Positions 20,612 to 30,054 of a DNA stretch of 63,013 nt are shown here, in pieces. Every line of letters starts with the position of its first letter. Position 1 is the stretch's first letter. The stretch lies in the NCBI GenBank assembly GCA_026982665.1, contig JALSGQ010000043.1:1-63013 (forward strand), written 5' to 3'. Under the pieces are notes generated by a model. That model worked only from the letters and a program-made list of their open reading frames with translations, was not told the origin of the DNA and ran no database searches. The position numbers and the translations under genes were made by a program. Source of the DNA: Hyphomicrobiales bacterium (GTDB taxonomy: Bacteria; Pseudomonadota; Alphaproteobacteria; Rhizobiales; Aestuariivirgaceae).

Positions 20612-23221
20612 TCAGCCCACCACGATGTTCACGATGCGGCCCGGCACCACGATAACACGCCGCACCTGCTTTTCGCCAATGGCGCGCTGCACGTTTTCCA
20701 GCGCCAGCGCCTGCTTCTCCAGTTCCTCCTTCGATGCGTCCTTCGGCACTTCCATCTCCGCCCGGCGCTTGCCGTTCACCTGCACGGCGATGGTGATGGT
20801 ATCCTGCTTCAGCAGTTCCGGCTCCGGCTCGGGCCAGGGCTGCTGCGCCACCAGCTCCGGATGCCCCAGCCGGTGCCAGCATTCCTCCGCCAGGTGTGGC
20901 ATCATCGGCGCGAACATCTGCACCAGGAACATCGCCGCCTCGTGCAGGGCGCAGGCCTCGCTGTCGGCCATCTCCCGCTCGTGCCGGCGCAAGAAGTCGC
21001 CCATGGCGTTGACCATCTCGTGCAGGCGGGCAATGGCGCGGTTGAAACGCAAGGATTCGATGTCTTCGGTTACCGCCGCCAGCGTGCGATGCGTTACCTG
21101 CCTGAGCGCCAGCGCATCATCGGTGAGCGATTCCGGCTTCACCGGCGGGGCAGGAATGTCGCCGATCTGCTCGATCATCCGCCACACCCGCTGCACGAAG
21201 CGCCAGGCACCCTCCACGCCGGCCTCCGTCCACTCCACGTCGCGCTCCGGCGGGCTGTCGGAGAGGATGAACCAGCGTGCCGTGTCCGCCCCGTATTGCG
21301 CCACGATGGCCTCCGGGTCGATGACGTTCTTCTTCGACTTCGACATCTTCTCCACCGGCCCGGCGATGACCTTCTCGCCCGTCTCCTTGTGGAACAGCCC
21401 GCCATCACGCCGTTCCACCAGCGCCGGCTCCACCCACTCGCCCGCTTCGGTGCGATAGGTCTCGTGCACCACCATGCCCTGCGTGAACAGTGCCGCGAAC
21501 GGCTCCTTCAGGTGCAGATGCCCGGTGTCCTTCATCGCGCGGGCAAAGAAGCGCGAATAGAGCAGGTGCAGGATGGCGTGCTCGATGCCGCCGATATACT
21601 GATCCACCGGCATCCAGTATCGCGCCTTGTCCTGATCCACCGGCTCATCCGCGTGCGGCGAGCAGAAGCGCGCGTAATACCAGGAGCTGTCGATGAAGGT
21701 GTCGAAGGTATCCGTCTCGCGCTCCGCATCCCTGCCGCACTGCGGGCACTTCACGTGCTTCCACGTGGGATGATGCACCAGCGGGTTGCCCGGCTTGTCG
21801 AAGCTGACATCTTCCGGCAGCGTAACGGGAAGCTCCTCCTTCGGCACCGGCACGATGCCGCAGTCAGGGCAGTGGATGACGGGAATGGGGCAGCCCCAGT
21901 AACGCTGGCGCGACACGCCCCAGTCGCGCAGCCGGTAGTTCACCTGCCGCTGGCCGATGCCCATCTCCTCCATGCGCCGTGCCACTTCCTCCTTGGCCTC
22001 GGCCACGCTCAAGCCGTTGAGGAAGTCGGAGTTGATGAGCACCACGTTGCTCCCTTCCGTCTCGGTGAAGGCTTCATCGCCGATGGTGCATTCCTCCGGC
22101 TTCACGTCCTTCGGGCATACCACGGGGATCACCGGCAGGTCATACTTGCGCGCGAAGTCGAGGTCGCGCTGATCATGCGCCGGGCAGCCGAAGATGGCGC
22201 CCTCGCCATAGCCCATCAGCACGAAGTTGGCGGCATAGACGGGCAGCTTCACGCCCTCACGGAACGGATGCCGGGCATGAAGCGGCAGGCGAATGCCCTT
22301 CTTCTCCGCCTTCTCGATGGCCTCCTCCGAGGTGCCCAGTGCGGCCACCTCGCGCCGGAAGGCGGCGATTTCCGGATCCTTCTCCGCCAGTTGCTTGACG
22401 ATGGGATGATCGGCGGACAGCGCCACGAAGGAGGCGCCGAAGATGGTGTCATGCCGGGTGGTGAACACCGGCAGCGGCTCGGGCCATTCGTTGCCCTGTT
22501 CGTCTTCCAGCGTGAAGGTGAAGCGCAGGCCCTCGGAGCGGCCGATCCAGTTGCGCTGCATCACCTTCACCTTTTCCGGCCAGTTCTTCAGCTCGTCCAG
22601 CCCGGCCAGCAGGTCTTCGGCATAGTGCGTGATCTTCAAAAACCACTGGTCGAGCTCGCGCTTCTCCACCAGCGCGCCGGAGCGCCAGCCGCGCCCGTCG
22701 ATGACCTGCTCGTTGGCCAGCACCGTCTGATCCACCGGATCCCAGTTCACCATCGCCTTCTGCCGCGCCACCAGCCCGGCCTGCATGAAGTCCAGGAACA
22801 TGGCCTGTTCATGCTTGTAATAGTCGGGATCGCAGGTGGCGAATTCGCGGCTCCAGTCCAGCGAGAAACCCAGGCGTTTCAGCTGCGCCTTCATGTGGGC
22901 GATGTTGTCATAGGTCCATTCCTTCGGGTGCACGCCCTTCTGCATGGCCGCGTTCTCCGCCGGCATGCCGAAGGCGTCCCAGCCCATGGGGTGCAGCACG
23001 TGAAAGCCCTTCGCGCGCTTGTAGCGCGCCAGCACGTCGCCGAGAGTGTAGTTGCGCACATGCCCCATGTGGATGCGCCCGGATGGATAGGGAAACATCT
23101 CCAGCACGTAGAACTTCGGCTTGTCGGAGCTCTCTTCGGCGCGCGCGTAGCCGGCCTCCTCCCACGCCTGCTGCCACTTCGGCTCCACGTCCTGCGGTGA
23201 ATAGCGATTGCTGCTGCTCAT
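20612..23221 (-). CDS. leuS: Leucyl-tRNA synthetase
   Basis: [21 protein letters not shown] (HIGH region), [12 protein letters not shown] (KMSKS). Confidence 0.98.
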   Translation of the reverse strand: MSSSNRYSPQDVEPKWQQAWEEAGYARAEESSDKPKFYVLEMFPYPSGRIHMGHVRNYTLGDVLARYKRAKGFHVLHPMGWDAFGMPAENAAMQKGVHPKEWTYDNIAHMKAQLKRLGFSLDWSREFATCDPDYYKHEQAMFLDFMQAGLVARQKAMVNWDPVDQTVLANEQVIDGRGWRSGALVEKRELDQWFLKITHYAEDLLAGLDELKNWPEKVKVMQRNWIGRSEGLRFTFTLEDEQGNEWPEPLPVFTTRHDTIFGASFVALSADHPIVKQLAEKDPEIAAFRREVAALGTSEEAIEKAEKKGIRLPLHARHPFREGVKLPVYAANFVLMGYGEGAIFGCPAHDQRDLDFARKYDLPVIPVVCPKDVKPEECTIGDEAFTETEGSNVVLINSDFLNGLSVAEAKEEVARRMEEMGIGQRQVNYRLRDWGVSRQRYWGCPIPVIHCPDCGIVPVPKEELPVTLPEDVSFDKPGNPLVHHPTWKHVKCPQCGRDAERETDTFDTFIDSSWYYARFCSPHADEPVDQDKARYWMPVDQYIGGIEHAILHLLYSRFFARAMKDTGHLHLKEPFAALFTQGMVVHETYRTEAGEWVEPALVERRDGGLFHKETGEKVIAGPVEKMSKSKKNVIDPEAIVAQYGADTARWFILSDSPPERDVEWTEAGVEGAWRFVQRVWRMIEQIGDIPAPPVKPESLTDDALALRQVTHRTLAAVTEDIESLRFNRAIARLHEMVNAMGDFLRRHEREMADSEACALHEAAMFLVQMFAPMMPHLAEECWHRLGHPELVAQQPWPEPEPELLKQDTITIAVQVNGKRRAEMEVPKDASKEELEKQALALENVQRAIGEKQVRRVIVVPGRIVNIVVG

Positions 23222-23338
23222 GGCCGCTCACCTGCCCCTTCTTGCCAGCGCCTTGCTGCGCTATGGTCGATGATCGAATGTTGCCATGAGCAAGTATCAG
23301 CCCCCACGCCACCACGCAAGGCAGGAGCGGGAAAACAC

Positions 23339-24040
23339 ATGCCCACCGACACCACTGCATCCTCAAGCGCCGAGCGGCTGGCCGAGGTGCGCCAGCGCAT
23401 TGCCGATGCGGCACGGCAGGCCTCCCGTGCGCCGGAAGACATCACGTTGATTGCCGTCTCCAAGACCTTCTCCGCGCAGGCCATCACGCCGGTGCTGGCT
23501 GCCGGGCAGCGCCACTTCGGCGAGAATCGCGTGCAGGAAGCGCGCGAGAAGTGGCCCGGCCTGAAGGAGCGGTATCCGGACGTGGTGCTGCACCTCATCG
23601 GCCCGTTGCAGACCAACAAGGTGAAACACGCGGTGCGGCTGTTTGACGTGATCCACACCGTGGACAGGCCGAAACTGGCCGCCGAGCTGGCCCGCGAGAT
23701 GGAGAAGCGGGGCCGCCAGTTGCCCGTTTTCGTGCAGGTGAACACCGGTGAGGAACCGCAGAAGGCGGGCGTGCCGCCACGGCAGGCCGATGCCTTCATC
23801 AAGGCCTGCCGCGAGGAATACGGGCTGAACGTGGTGGGCTGCATGTGCATCCCGCCGGTGGACGAGGAGCCGGCCCTGCACTTCGCCCTGCTGCGCAAGA
23901 TTGCCGAGCGCAACGGCTTGCGCCAGCTCAGCATGGGCATGAGCCATGACTTCGAGGTGGCCATTGCCTTCGGTGCCACCCACGTGCGGGTGGGCAGCGC
24001 CATTTTCGGCCCGCGCAAGCTGCCTGCACATGGTGAATGA
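23339..24040 (+). CDS. YggS/PROSC family pyridoxal phosphate homeostasis protein
   Basis: ITLIAVSKTFSAQAI, HFGENRVQEAREKW, LHLIGPLQTNKVKHAV, SMGMSHDFEVAIAFGATHVRVGSAIFG. Confidence 0.95.
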   Translation: MPTDTTASSSAERLAEVRQRIADAARQASRAPEDITLIAVSKTFSAQAITPVLAAGQRHFGENRVQEAREKWPGLKERYPDVVLHLIGPLQTNKVKHAVRLFDVIHTVDRPKLAAELAREMEKRGRQLPVFVQVNTGEEPQKAGVPPRQADAFIKACREEYGLNVVGCMCIPPVDEEPALHFALLRKIAERNGLRQLSMGMSHDFEVAIAFGATHVRVGSAIFGPRKLPAHGE

Positions 24041-24219
24041 TGGTGCTGCTTGCGGCGCTGACGGGCATGGGCGCAGGCGCGCCACAATTTTGGCGGGTTC
24101 TGACAGCTTCTGTTCAGCCTGGGCGTGGCATCAGGGTAGTGGCGGACGATGGAAGGGCTGCATGGGCAGCAGGCATTGAAAATCGATGCAGCGCAAGACT
24201 TTCCGGAGGAACCTTTGGC

Positions 24220-25035
24220 ATGCGCAGATCATTTGCTTCGTTCACGGGCTGGATTGCCGCCGCGACGGTGGCAGGGATTATGGCCACCAGTGCGGTGGCA
24301 GAACCCTTGAACATGAGGTTTGACGTTTATGTCTCCGGCCTCAGGGTGATGAAAGTGAAATTCGATGGCGAGCTGAAGGCCGATTCCTACAGCGGCAGCG
24401 CCAGCATGCGGCCAAAGGGCTTTGGGGGCCTGTTCGTGAAGAACAGGCTGGACATGCGGGTGCAGGGGCGTTTCAACGACGCGCATGCCCGGCCCGTCAG
24501 TTTCTGGCTGAAGAGCCGCAAGAAAAAGAAGGAGCGCGAGGCCACCTTGCGCTGGACGAAGGGCGCAAGCACGCCGGAATGGAGTCGCAAGCCGCCGGTG
24601 AGCGATGCGGCAAGAAGGGAGATCGATGCCGCCATTGCCAATGGGGCCATTGATCCGCTGAGCCTGCTGTTTGCCATCGGACGGCGGCAGGCGGCCAACC
24701 CGTGCACCGGCAAGGTGCGCATCTTCGACGGGCGCACGGTGTTCGACCTGCGGCTGGCCTCCGTGGGGCGCGATGCCATCCGCAACATGAACTATTCCGG
24801 CCCGGCGCTGAAATGCCGGCTGGTATATGTGCCCGTTGCCGGCATGTCGGAAAAGAAGAAGCGCAAGCGCCTGAAGAACCCGCCGGTGTTCACCGTGTGG
24901 CTGGCACGCGTGCACAGCGCTGCCGGGCCGGTGCACGTGCCGGTTCAGGCATCCGGGCGCATGAAGGGGCGGCCCTTCACTGCCACGCTCAGCGATGCCC
25001 TGCTGGGCGGCAAGCCGTTGCGGGCTGCACGCTAG
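24220..25035 (+). CDS. DUF3108-like secreted protein
   Basis: Signal peptide; MRFDVYVSGLRVMKVKFDGELKADSYSGSASMRPKGFGGLFVKNRL; IDPLSLLFAIGRR typical of DUF3108. Confidence 0.75.
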   Translation: MRRSFASFTGWIAAATVAGIMATSAVAEPLNMRFDVYVSGLRVMKVKFDGELKADSYSGSASMRPKGFGGLFVKNRLDMRVQGRFNDAHARPVSFWLKSRKKKKEREATLRWTKGASTPEWSRKPPVSDAARREIDAAIANGAIDPLSLLFAIGRRQAANPCTGKVRIFDGRTVFDLRLASVGRDAIRNMNYSGPALKCRLVYVPVAGMSEKKKRKRLKNPPVFTVWLARVHSAAGPVHVPVQASGRMKGRPFTATLSDALLGGKPLRAAR

Positions 25036-25063
25036 CCGCCTGCGGATGCGCACGTTCCGCCAC

Positions 25064-25099
25064 GGCAAAAACCTTGACTTGGGCAAAAACCTTGACTTG
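25064..25099 (+). repeat. Perfect tandem duplication of an 18-bp unit containing TTGACT
   Basis: ggcaaaaaccttgacttg at 25064-25081 and again at 25082-25099. Confidence 0.95.
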
Positions 25100-25160
25100 C
25101 GCTGTGCATGAGGCAATCTTGCAGCGGAGGGGAGAAGCAGGAGCGATGGCGCGTTGAAGG

Positions 25161-25198
25161 GCGGATCTTTCCGTTTGGAGGGAGGATCTTTTCGTTTG
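25161..25198 (+). repeat. Imperfect direct repeat with 21-bp period
   Basis: gcggatctttccgtttg (25161-25177) and gaggatcttttcgtttg (25182-25198): 15 of 17 identical. Confidence 0.85.
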
Positions 25199-25206
25199 TC
25201 CGTCAG

Positions 25207-25222
25207 TTAGCGGGAAATTAAC
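25207..25222 (+). promoter_or_regulatory. CtrA-type site TTAG-N7-TTAAC upstream of the DUF882 gene
   Basis: TTAG CGGGAAA TTAAC; 8 of 9 match to TTAA-N7-TTAAC. Confidence 0.4.
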
Positions 25223-25555
25223 CACCTTGTTGTTTCATGGCGGCCAGTGAAGCTGCCCAAAGGTGGCCGCAATTGTATGTCGTAAGAACAGCTGCACCCT
25301 GCGGGGGGCAGAAGATTCGCACGATGAGTTGCCACCACGAGAAGCGGGTTCGGCAGGTGGGTGTTGCGCCCGTTTGCCGGTCGGCTGATGGCAGAAGATG
25401 ACGATCCGGCGCATTGGACGCCGCGTCATGGTGCAGGCGGAGCTGTTCCGTCAGGAGTGCTCCATGCGGAGCTCAAGCTCCGGGCAAGGAGGTGCCATGA
25501 TGCTTGTGAGGTGCCTGCGTCGGCGACAGCGACTGACCGGAAGGGATGGCTGCAT

Positions 25556-27133
25556 ATGTGTGTGGTGAATGAGGTGGACAAGGCCGGTGGTGTTCCAGGC
25601 GTGGTGGTGCCGGCCTTTCGTGCGCGTGCCATGGTGGCGCTGCTGGGGCTGGCGATGACGGGCATGGCAGCCAGTGGTGCCAGCGCCGAGAGCCGCACCA
25701 TCTCCATGTATCACGTGCACACGAAGGAGCGCATCACCGTTACCTACTGGAAGGACGGGCGCTTCATCCCCTCTGCCCTGCGCAAGCTCAACTGGTTCCT
25801 GCGCGACTGGCGCAAGAACAAGGCCGTGCGTATCGACCCGCGCACCATCGACCTCATCTGGAAACTGCACGCGGACCTTGGTTCCAAGGAGGTCATCCAC
25901 ATCATCTCCGGCCACCGTTCTGCTTCCACCAATGCCATGCTGCGCCGCATTGGCCGCCGTGTGGCGCGGCGCTCCCGCCACATCACCGGTCAGGCCATTG
26001 ATTTCCGCTTTCCGGACGTGCCGTCATACAAGGTGCGCTACCTGGCGCTGGCCTATGGTGTCGGCGGTGTCGGCTACTATGGCCGCAATGGCTTCATTCA
26101 CGTGGACACGGGCAAGGTGCGCCACTGGCCGCGCATGTCCCAGCGCAAGCTTGCCAGTGTCATCCGCCAGTATCGCCGCTACATCGGGCGTGGCTGGAAG
26201 CGGCGCTCCGGCGGTACCCTGCTGGCCAGCGTGAGCCGCAGCAGCAAGCGCACCAATTTCAATCGCAACAGCGCATCTGCCAGCACCAGGCCGGCCGTGC
26301 TGCTGGCCAGCGCTTCGGCCACCAGGAACGTTGCGAAGAACACCGCAAAGAAGGCGCGTGCGGCTGCCGCCAAGGCCACGGCTCCGGCCAGCGGCAAGGG
26401 GAACGGCAAGCCGATTCCGCTGCCCGGCCTGAAGCCGACCCTGCTGGCCAGTGCTGGCGGCAAGGCGGCTGCTGCCGGCAATGCCGCCGCCGTGGCAGCC
26501 GTGCCAACGCCGCGTGCGCGTCCGTACGAGGTGCTGGTGCTGGCTGCCAGCCGCATGGAGGTTACGCCGGCTTCCGCTCCGGCCACCATCACCAATTTCG
26601 CCAGGGGCGACAGCGCGCGGGATCCCATCGGCGTGGTCATTGCCAGCCTGCCGCCGGAGGCCGTTGCCGAGCCGGTGTCTTCGGAAACCGCTGCCACGGC
26701 AGGACAGAACCGGCGCTGGCCGAAGGTCATGCGCAGCGGCAAGCAGGATCTGGCCGTTGCCCTGCTCAATGGCACGGCACATGGCGTGCCCACGCTTGAG
26801 AAAATGGCGCTGGGCAGGCAGGGGACCGCCAATGCTGCAGGCAGTGGCAAGGGCGACATGCTGCAGGCCCCGCTGGGCATGACGGCAGAGCGCCTGGCCG
26901 CGCGGGATGGTGCGCCAATGCTGCGCACCACCAATACCCAGGGCGCTTCCATGTTCTGGCCCGGCATGCAGGTGCGCGCGGTGCCTGACCGCGAAAATCG
27001 TCCGCAGCGTGTCAATCGCACCGGCAAGGGAGACCTGCTGACCACCAGCCGCCAACAGCCGTCGCTGCGCAAGGCAGCCCTGCGCGAGGGAGCCTTGCAG
27101 GCCGGTGCGCCGCGTCCCATCAGCTTCCGTTGA
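25556..27133 (+). CDS. DUF882/YcbK-type peptidase M15 family protein with long Ala-rich C-terminal region
   Basis: Signal/TM segment, then SMYHVHTKERITVTYWKDGRF...IHIISGHRSASTNAMLRR...HITGQAIDFRFPD...GRNGFIHVDTGKVRHW (H/D zinc-ligand pattern). Confidence 0.88.
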   Translation: MCVVNEVDKAGGVPGVVVPAFRARAMVALLGLAMTGMAASGASAESRTISMYHVHTKERITVTYWKDGRFIPSALRKLNWFLRDWRKNKAVRIDPRTIDLIWKLHADLGSKEVIHIISGHRSASTNAMLRRIGRRVARRSRHITGQAIDFRFPDVPSYKVRYLALAYGVGGVGYYGRNGFIHVDTGKVRHWPRMSQRKLASVIRQYRRYIGRGWKRRSGGTLLASVSRSSKRTNFNRNSASASTRPAVLLASASATRNVAKNTAKKARAAAAKATAPASGKGNGKPIPLPGLKPTLLASAGGKAAAAGNAAAVAAVPTPRARPYEVLVLAASRMEVTPASAPATITNFARGDSARDPIGVVIASLPPEAVAEPVSSETAATAGQNRRWPKVMRSGKQDLAVALLNGTAHGVPTLEKMALGRQGTANAAGSGKGDMLQAPLGMTAERLAARDGAPMLRTTNTQGASMFWPGMQVRAVPDRENRPQRVNRTGKGDLLTTSRQQPSLRKAALREGALQAGAPRPISFR

Positions 27134-27240
27134 TGACATGATGGGCCGGGAGATTGTGCCTCCCGTGCTTTTCGCGCAGCCGCGGTCATGCATCTGTTGA
27201 TGCGGGTGGCGTGGTTCGCGCAGCCTTCCATTCCTCGACG

Positions 27241-27273
27241 AAAAAAGCCGCATGTGAAGGAATCACATGCGGC
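27241..27273 (-). terminator. Rho-independent terminator of carD
   Basis: Minus strand GCCGCATGTG-ATTCCTT-CACATGCGGC followed by TTTTTT; lies after the carD stop. Confidence 0.9.
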
Positions 27274-27339
27274 CTGATCCGGGGCTTGTTGCGGGCCTTG
27301 CGGCGCACACGCCCGAAACGGGTATCTGCGGCGGGTTGT

Positions 27340-27891
27340 TCAGGCGGCCTTTTCCTGCTGCGCACCCTTGCTGCCACGCGCCTTGTTCAGCACGCCGCGA
27401 ATTTCTTCCGTGGCCTGCGATTCGCTTACCCGGCGCACTGCCGCCACCTCGCGTGCCATCCTGTCCAGCGCCGCCTCGAACAGCTGGCGCTCGGAATAGG
27501 ACTGCTCCGGCGCATCATCGGGGCGGAACAGGTCGCGCACCACCTCGGCCACGGCCAGGATGTCGCCGGAGTTGATCTTCGCCTCGTATTCCTGCGCCCG
27601 GCGCGACCACATGGTGCGCTTGATGCGCGGCTTGCCGCGCAGCACCTTCATCGCCTCCTCGACGATGTCCTTGCCGGAGAGCTTGCGCATGCCGATCTGC
27701 TCGCACTTGTTGGTGGGCACACGCAGGCGCATCTTTTCCTTCTCGAAGTCGATGACATAAAGCTCCAGCGCCATGCCGGCGATGTCTTCCTGCTCGATGG
27801 CGACGATGCGCCCCACGCCATGCGCCGGATAGACGATGAACTCGCCGGGCTTGAACGAAAGCTTCTTCTTCGTGCTTTTCTTGCTGGCCAT
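27340..27891 (-). CDS. carD: CarD family transcriptional regulator
   Basis: KKLSFKPGEFIVYPAHGVGRIVAIEQEDIAGMALELYVIDFEKEKMRLRVPTNK; SGDILAVAEVVRDLFR. Confidence 0.95.
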   Translation of the reverse strand: MASKKSTKKKLSFKPGEFIVYPAHGVGRIVAIEQEDIAGMALELYVIDFEKEKMRLRVPTNKCEQIGMRKLSGKDIVEEAMKVLRGKPRIKRTMWSRRAQEYEAKINSGDILAVAEVVRDLFRPDDAPEQSYSERQLFEAALDRMAREVAAVRRVSESQATEEIRGVLNKARGSKGAQQEKAA

Positions 27892-28126
27892 GTGTCTGAT
27901 GCCCTCGGTTTGTTGCAAATGATTGCAGGCGGACATTTGCACCCCTTTTCAGGGAGCGCGGTTCGGTCATTCCGTGCGCCAGCGGCTGCAGGCGGCCGTG
28001 GTCATCAATGACTGCCACCGAACCGCGCCCCCCTTGCCAAGAGGGAGGCGGATGCCTAGGATCAGGATGCTGGCAGAGATTCGCCGCACACCGCCAAGGC
28101 AGGCCTGAAACGAAACGGCAGGCCCG

Positions 28127-28157
28127 AAAAAATCCGAGCTCCGCAATGGAGGCTCGG
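28127..28157 (-). terminator. Rho-independent terminator upstream of carD (end of candidate sRNA or leader)
   Basis: Minus strand CCGAGCCTCC-ATTGC-GGAGCTCGG then ATTTTTT. Confidence 0.8.
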
Positions 28158-28188
28158 GCAATGGTGGTGTGCCCACCCGGATCCTTCT
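28127..28188 (-). ncRNA. Candidate small RNA or attenuated leader (about 62 nt) upstream of carD
   Basis: Promoter TTAACA-N16-TATAAG immediately upstream on the minus strand; GGTGG-GCACA-CCACC hairpin; terminator with T-run; no ORF. Confidence 0.45.
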
Positions 28189-28194
28189 TTTCCC

Positions 28195-28222
28195 CTTATA
28201 CCATATCTTAACTGCCTGTTAA
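28195..28222 (-). promoter_or_regulatory. Sigma70-like promoter with perfect TTAA-N7-TTAA (CtrA-type) box overlapping the -35
   Basis: -35 TTAACA (rc 28217-28222), 16-bp spacer, -10 TATAAG (rc 28195-28200); TTAA-CTGCCTG-TTAA at 28208-28222. Confidence 0.5.
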
Positions 28223-28403
28223 AGGTTCGAGGTGGCGCTTGTGCCGCCTGATGGGGTGATTTCTTGCCAGAGGGTTAACGCAGGACTGTCGGGTGCAAGC
28301 GCTTTCGAATCGAATTGTGCCCGCATCGGGTGATATGCGCCGTGTGGGGGGCGGGCATCTGCCGGGGCAGGCGAGTGGGCCGTGCCGGCAGGTGTCTTGT
28401 GCA

Positions 28404-28982
28404 TTACAGGGATTGCTCCACCCGCCACTGCAGGCGCTGGCAGCGTTGCTGCATTTCGCGCCAGTGGGGAAAGCGCTGCAACAGCGTGCGGCAGGCGTGC
28501 AGGGCCTGCTCGTTGTCTTCCAGGGCGCGCAGCAGCCGCACCCGCAGCAGCAGCGCGGGGAAGTGATCAGGCTGCCTTTGCAGCAGTTCGTCGAGCATGG
28601 AGAGGGCCTGTTGCGGGCGTTGCGTCTGCCACAGGAAGAAGGCGAGGCGAAAGCGGGCTTCCGCATAGTCCGGCCAGCGCCGCACGGCCAGCCGCAGCAG
28701 TTCTTCCGCCGTGCCCAGCAACCCGGCAGCCTGCGCCGATTCTGCCTGCTTCAGCAGCACCTGGGCGCTTATCGGCCCGGCGGCAATCCATGCTTTCTGC
28801 AGCTTCTCGCGCAGGGCGGCGGCGCGGGCCGGGTCCCGCTCCTGCTTCAGTTGCCTGAGCAGCTGGTGCGCGGCTGATGTGGTTGCCCTGTCCGTGGTTG
28901 CCTTGTCTTCGGCAGGCATTGCCAGCGCTTGTGGCAGCGCCAGACCCGCCAGCAGCAGCCATGTGAGCAAGTGCGTTCTCAT
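28404..28982 (-). CDS. TPR-repeat secreted protein
   Basis: Signal peptide THLLTWLLLAGLALPQALA; helical repeats AEELLRLAVRRWPDYAEARFRLAFFLWQTQRPQQALSMLDELLQRQPDHFPALLLRVRLLRALED. Confidence 0.75.
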   Translation of the reverse strand: MRTHLLTWLLLAGLALPQALAMPAEDKATTDRATTSAAHQLLRQLKQERDPARAAALREKLQKAWIAAGPISAQVLLKQAESAQAAGLLGTAEELLRLAVRRWPDYAEARFRLAFFLWQTQRPQQALSMLDELLQRQPDHFPALLLRVRLLRALEDNEQALHACRTLLQRFPHWREMQQRCQRLQWRVEQSL

Positions 28983-29092
28983 GCTCGGGAACATATCATG
29001 GCTTTTGGCGTGCCGACATGAAAAAAGCGCCAGCCATGATGGCGGCGCTGATGCAAGCATGCAAAGCTGCCTGGATGAAAGGATCTAATGAA

Positions 29093-29167
29093 TGGAGCGG
29101 GCGATGAGATTCGAACTCACGACCCCAACCTTGGCAAGGTTGTGCTCTACCCCTGAGCTACGCCCGC
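29093..29167 (-). tRNA. tRNA-Gly (anticodon GCC)
   Basis: Minus strand GCGGGCGTAGCTCAGGGGTAGAGCACAACCTTGCCAAGGTTGGGGTCGTGAGTTCGAATCTCATCGCCCGCTCCA; cloverleaf with GCC anticodon and encoded CCA. Confidence 0.97.
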
Positions 29168-29315
29168 TCATGTCCGGCACCTTGGAACCTCGGGCAAACC
29201 TCAGGTTCCCGGGCCCTGGCTTGTGCTCCCTGCCTTCAAGCCCCTTGGCCCGTCCGCCGGCGAAACGCTATATGGCGCAAAGCGAGATGGATTTCAAGAG
29301 GGTTTTGGAAGTGCC

Positions 29316-29948
29316 ATGCATGAATGCAATGACAATGATGCAGGGAGCAATGGCGCTGATGGTGGTGCCCATGATGCCACCTGCGATGCCCCTGGTGAGA
29401 TCGCCGGTGAAGGCGGCGCTCATGGCGATGGTGCGCCTGCCGGGCTGCCGCCACAGGCGGTGCGGCTGCTGGCGTTTCTGGAGCGGCTTGGCATCTCCAC
29501 GCAGACGCAGCTGCATGAAGCGGCCTTCACGGTGGAAGATGCCAGGGCGCTGCGCGGCCTCATTCCCGGCGGACACACGAAGAACCTGTTCCTGAAGGAC
29601 AAGAAGGGGCAGTTGTGGCTGGTGGTGGCGCTGGAGGACAGTGTCGTTGACCTCAAGCAGCTGCACAGGCGCATTGGTGCGGCGCGGCTTTCCTTCGGCA
29701 GGGCGGAGCTGCTGGAGGAGGTGCTGGGGGTGCGGCCCGGTTCCGTAACGCCCTTCGCGCTGATGAACGATAGCGGACGTCAGGTGCGGGTGGTGCTGGA
29801 TGCGCGCATGATGCAGCATGACGTTCTCAATTTTCATCCCCTGGTGAATACCGCCACGACTTCCATTCGCCGCGAGGACTTCCTGCGGTTTCTCGATGCC
29901 ACGGGGCATGAGCCGATCATCATTGATACAGGCTGCCGGAGCGACTAG
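29316..29948 (+). CDS. Prolyl-tRNA deacylase (ProX/YbaK domain)
   Basis: AALRGLIPGGHTKNLFLKDKKGQLWLVV-type block (ARALRGLIPGGHTKNLFLKDKKGQLWLVVALED), GVRPGSVTPFALMND. Confidence 0.92.
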   Translation: MHECNDNDAGSNGADGGAHDATCDAPGEIAGEGGAHGDGAPAGLPPQAVRLLAFLERLGISTQTQLHEAAFTVEDARALRGLIPGGHTKNLFLKDKKGQLWLVVALEDSVVDLKQLHRRIGAARLSFGRAELLEEVLGVRPGSVTPFALMNDSGRQVRVVLDARMMQHDVLNFHPLVNTATTSIRREDFLRFLDATGHEPIIIDTGCRSD

Positions 29949-30054
29949 AGTTGCAGGCAAGGCATTGGATGTGATGGTGTGATGACGGCGTTTGCCGGCC
30001 CGGCAGGATATGCCGAGGTTGCCGGCGACAGGGAGTGCCCGATCCGTGAACGAG

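Noticed and set aside
20150-23200. 1016-aa plus-strand ORF opposite leuS
   Set aside because: Lies exactly antisense to an unambiguous leuS; long antisense ORFs are expected when codons end in G/C, and the translation is His/Arg/Leu-rich with no recognisable domain
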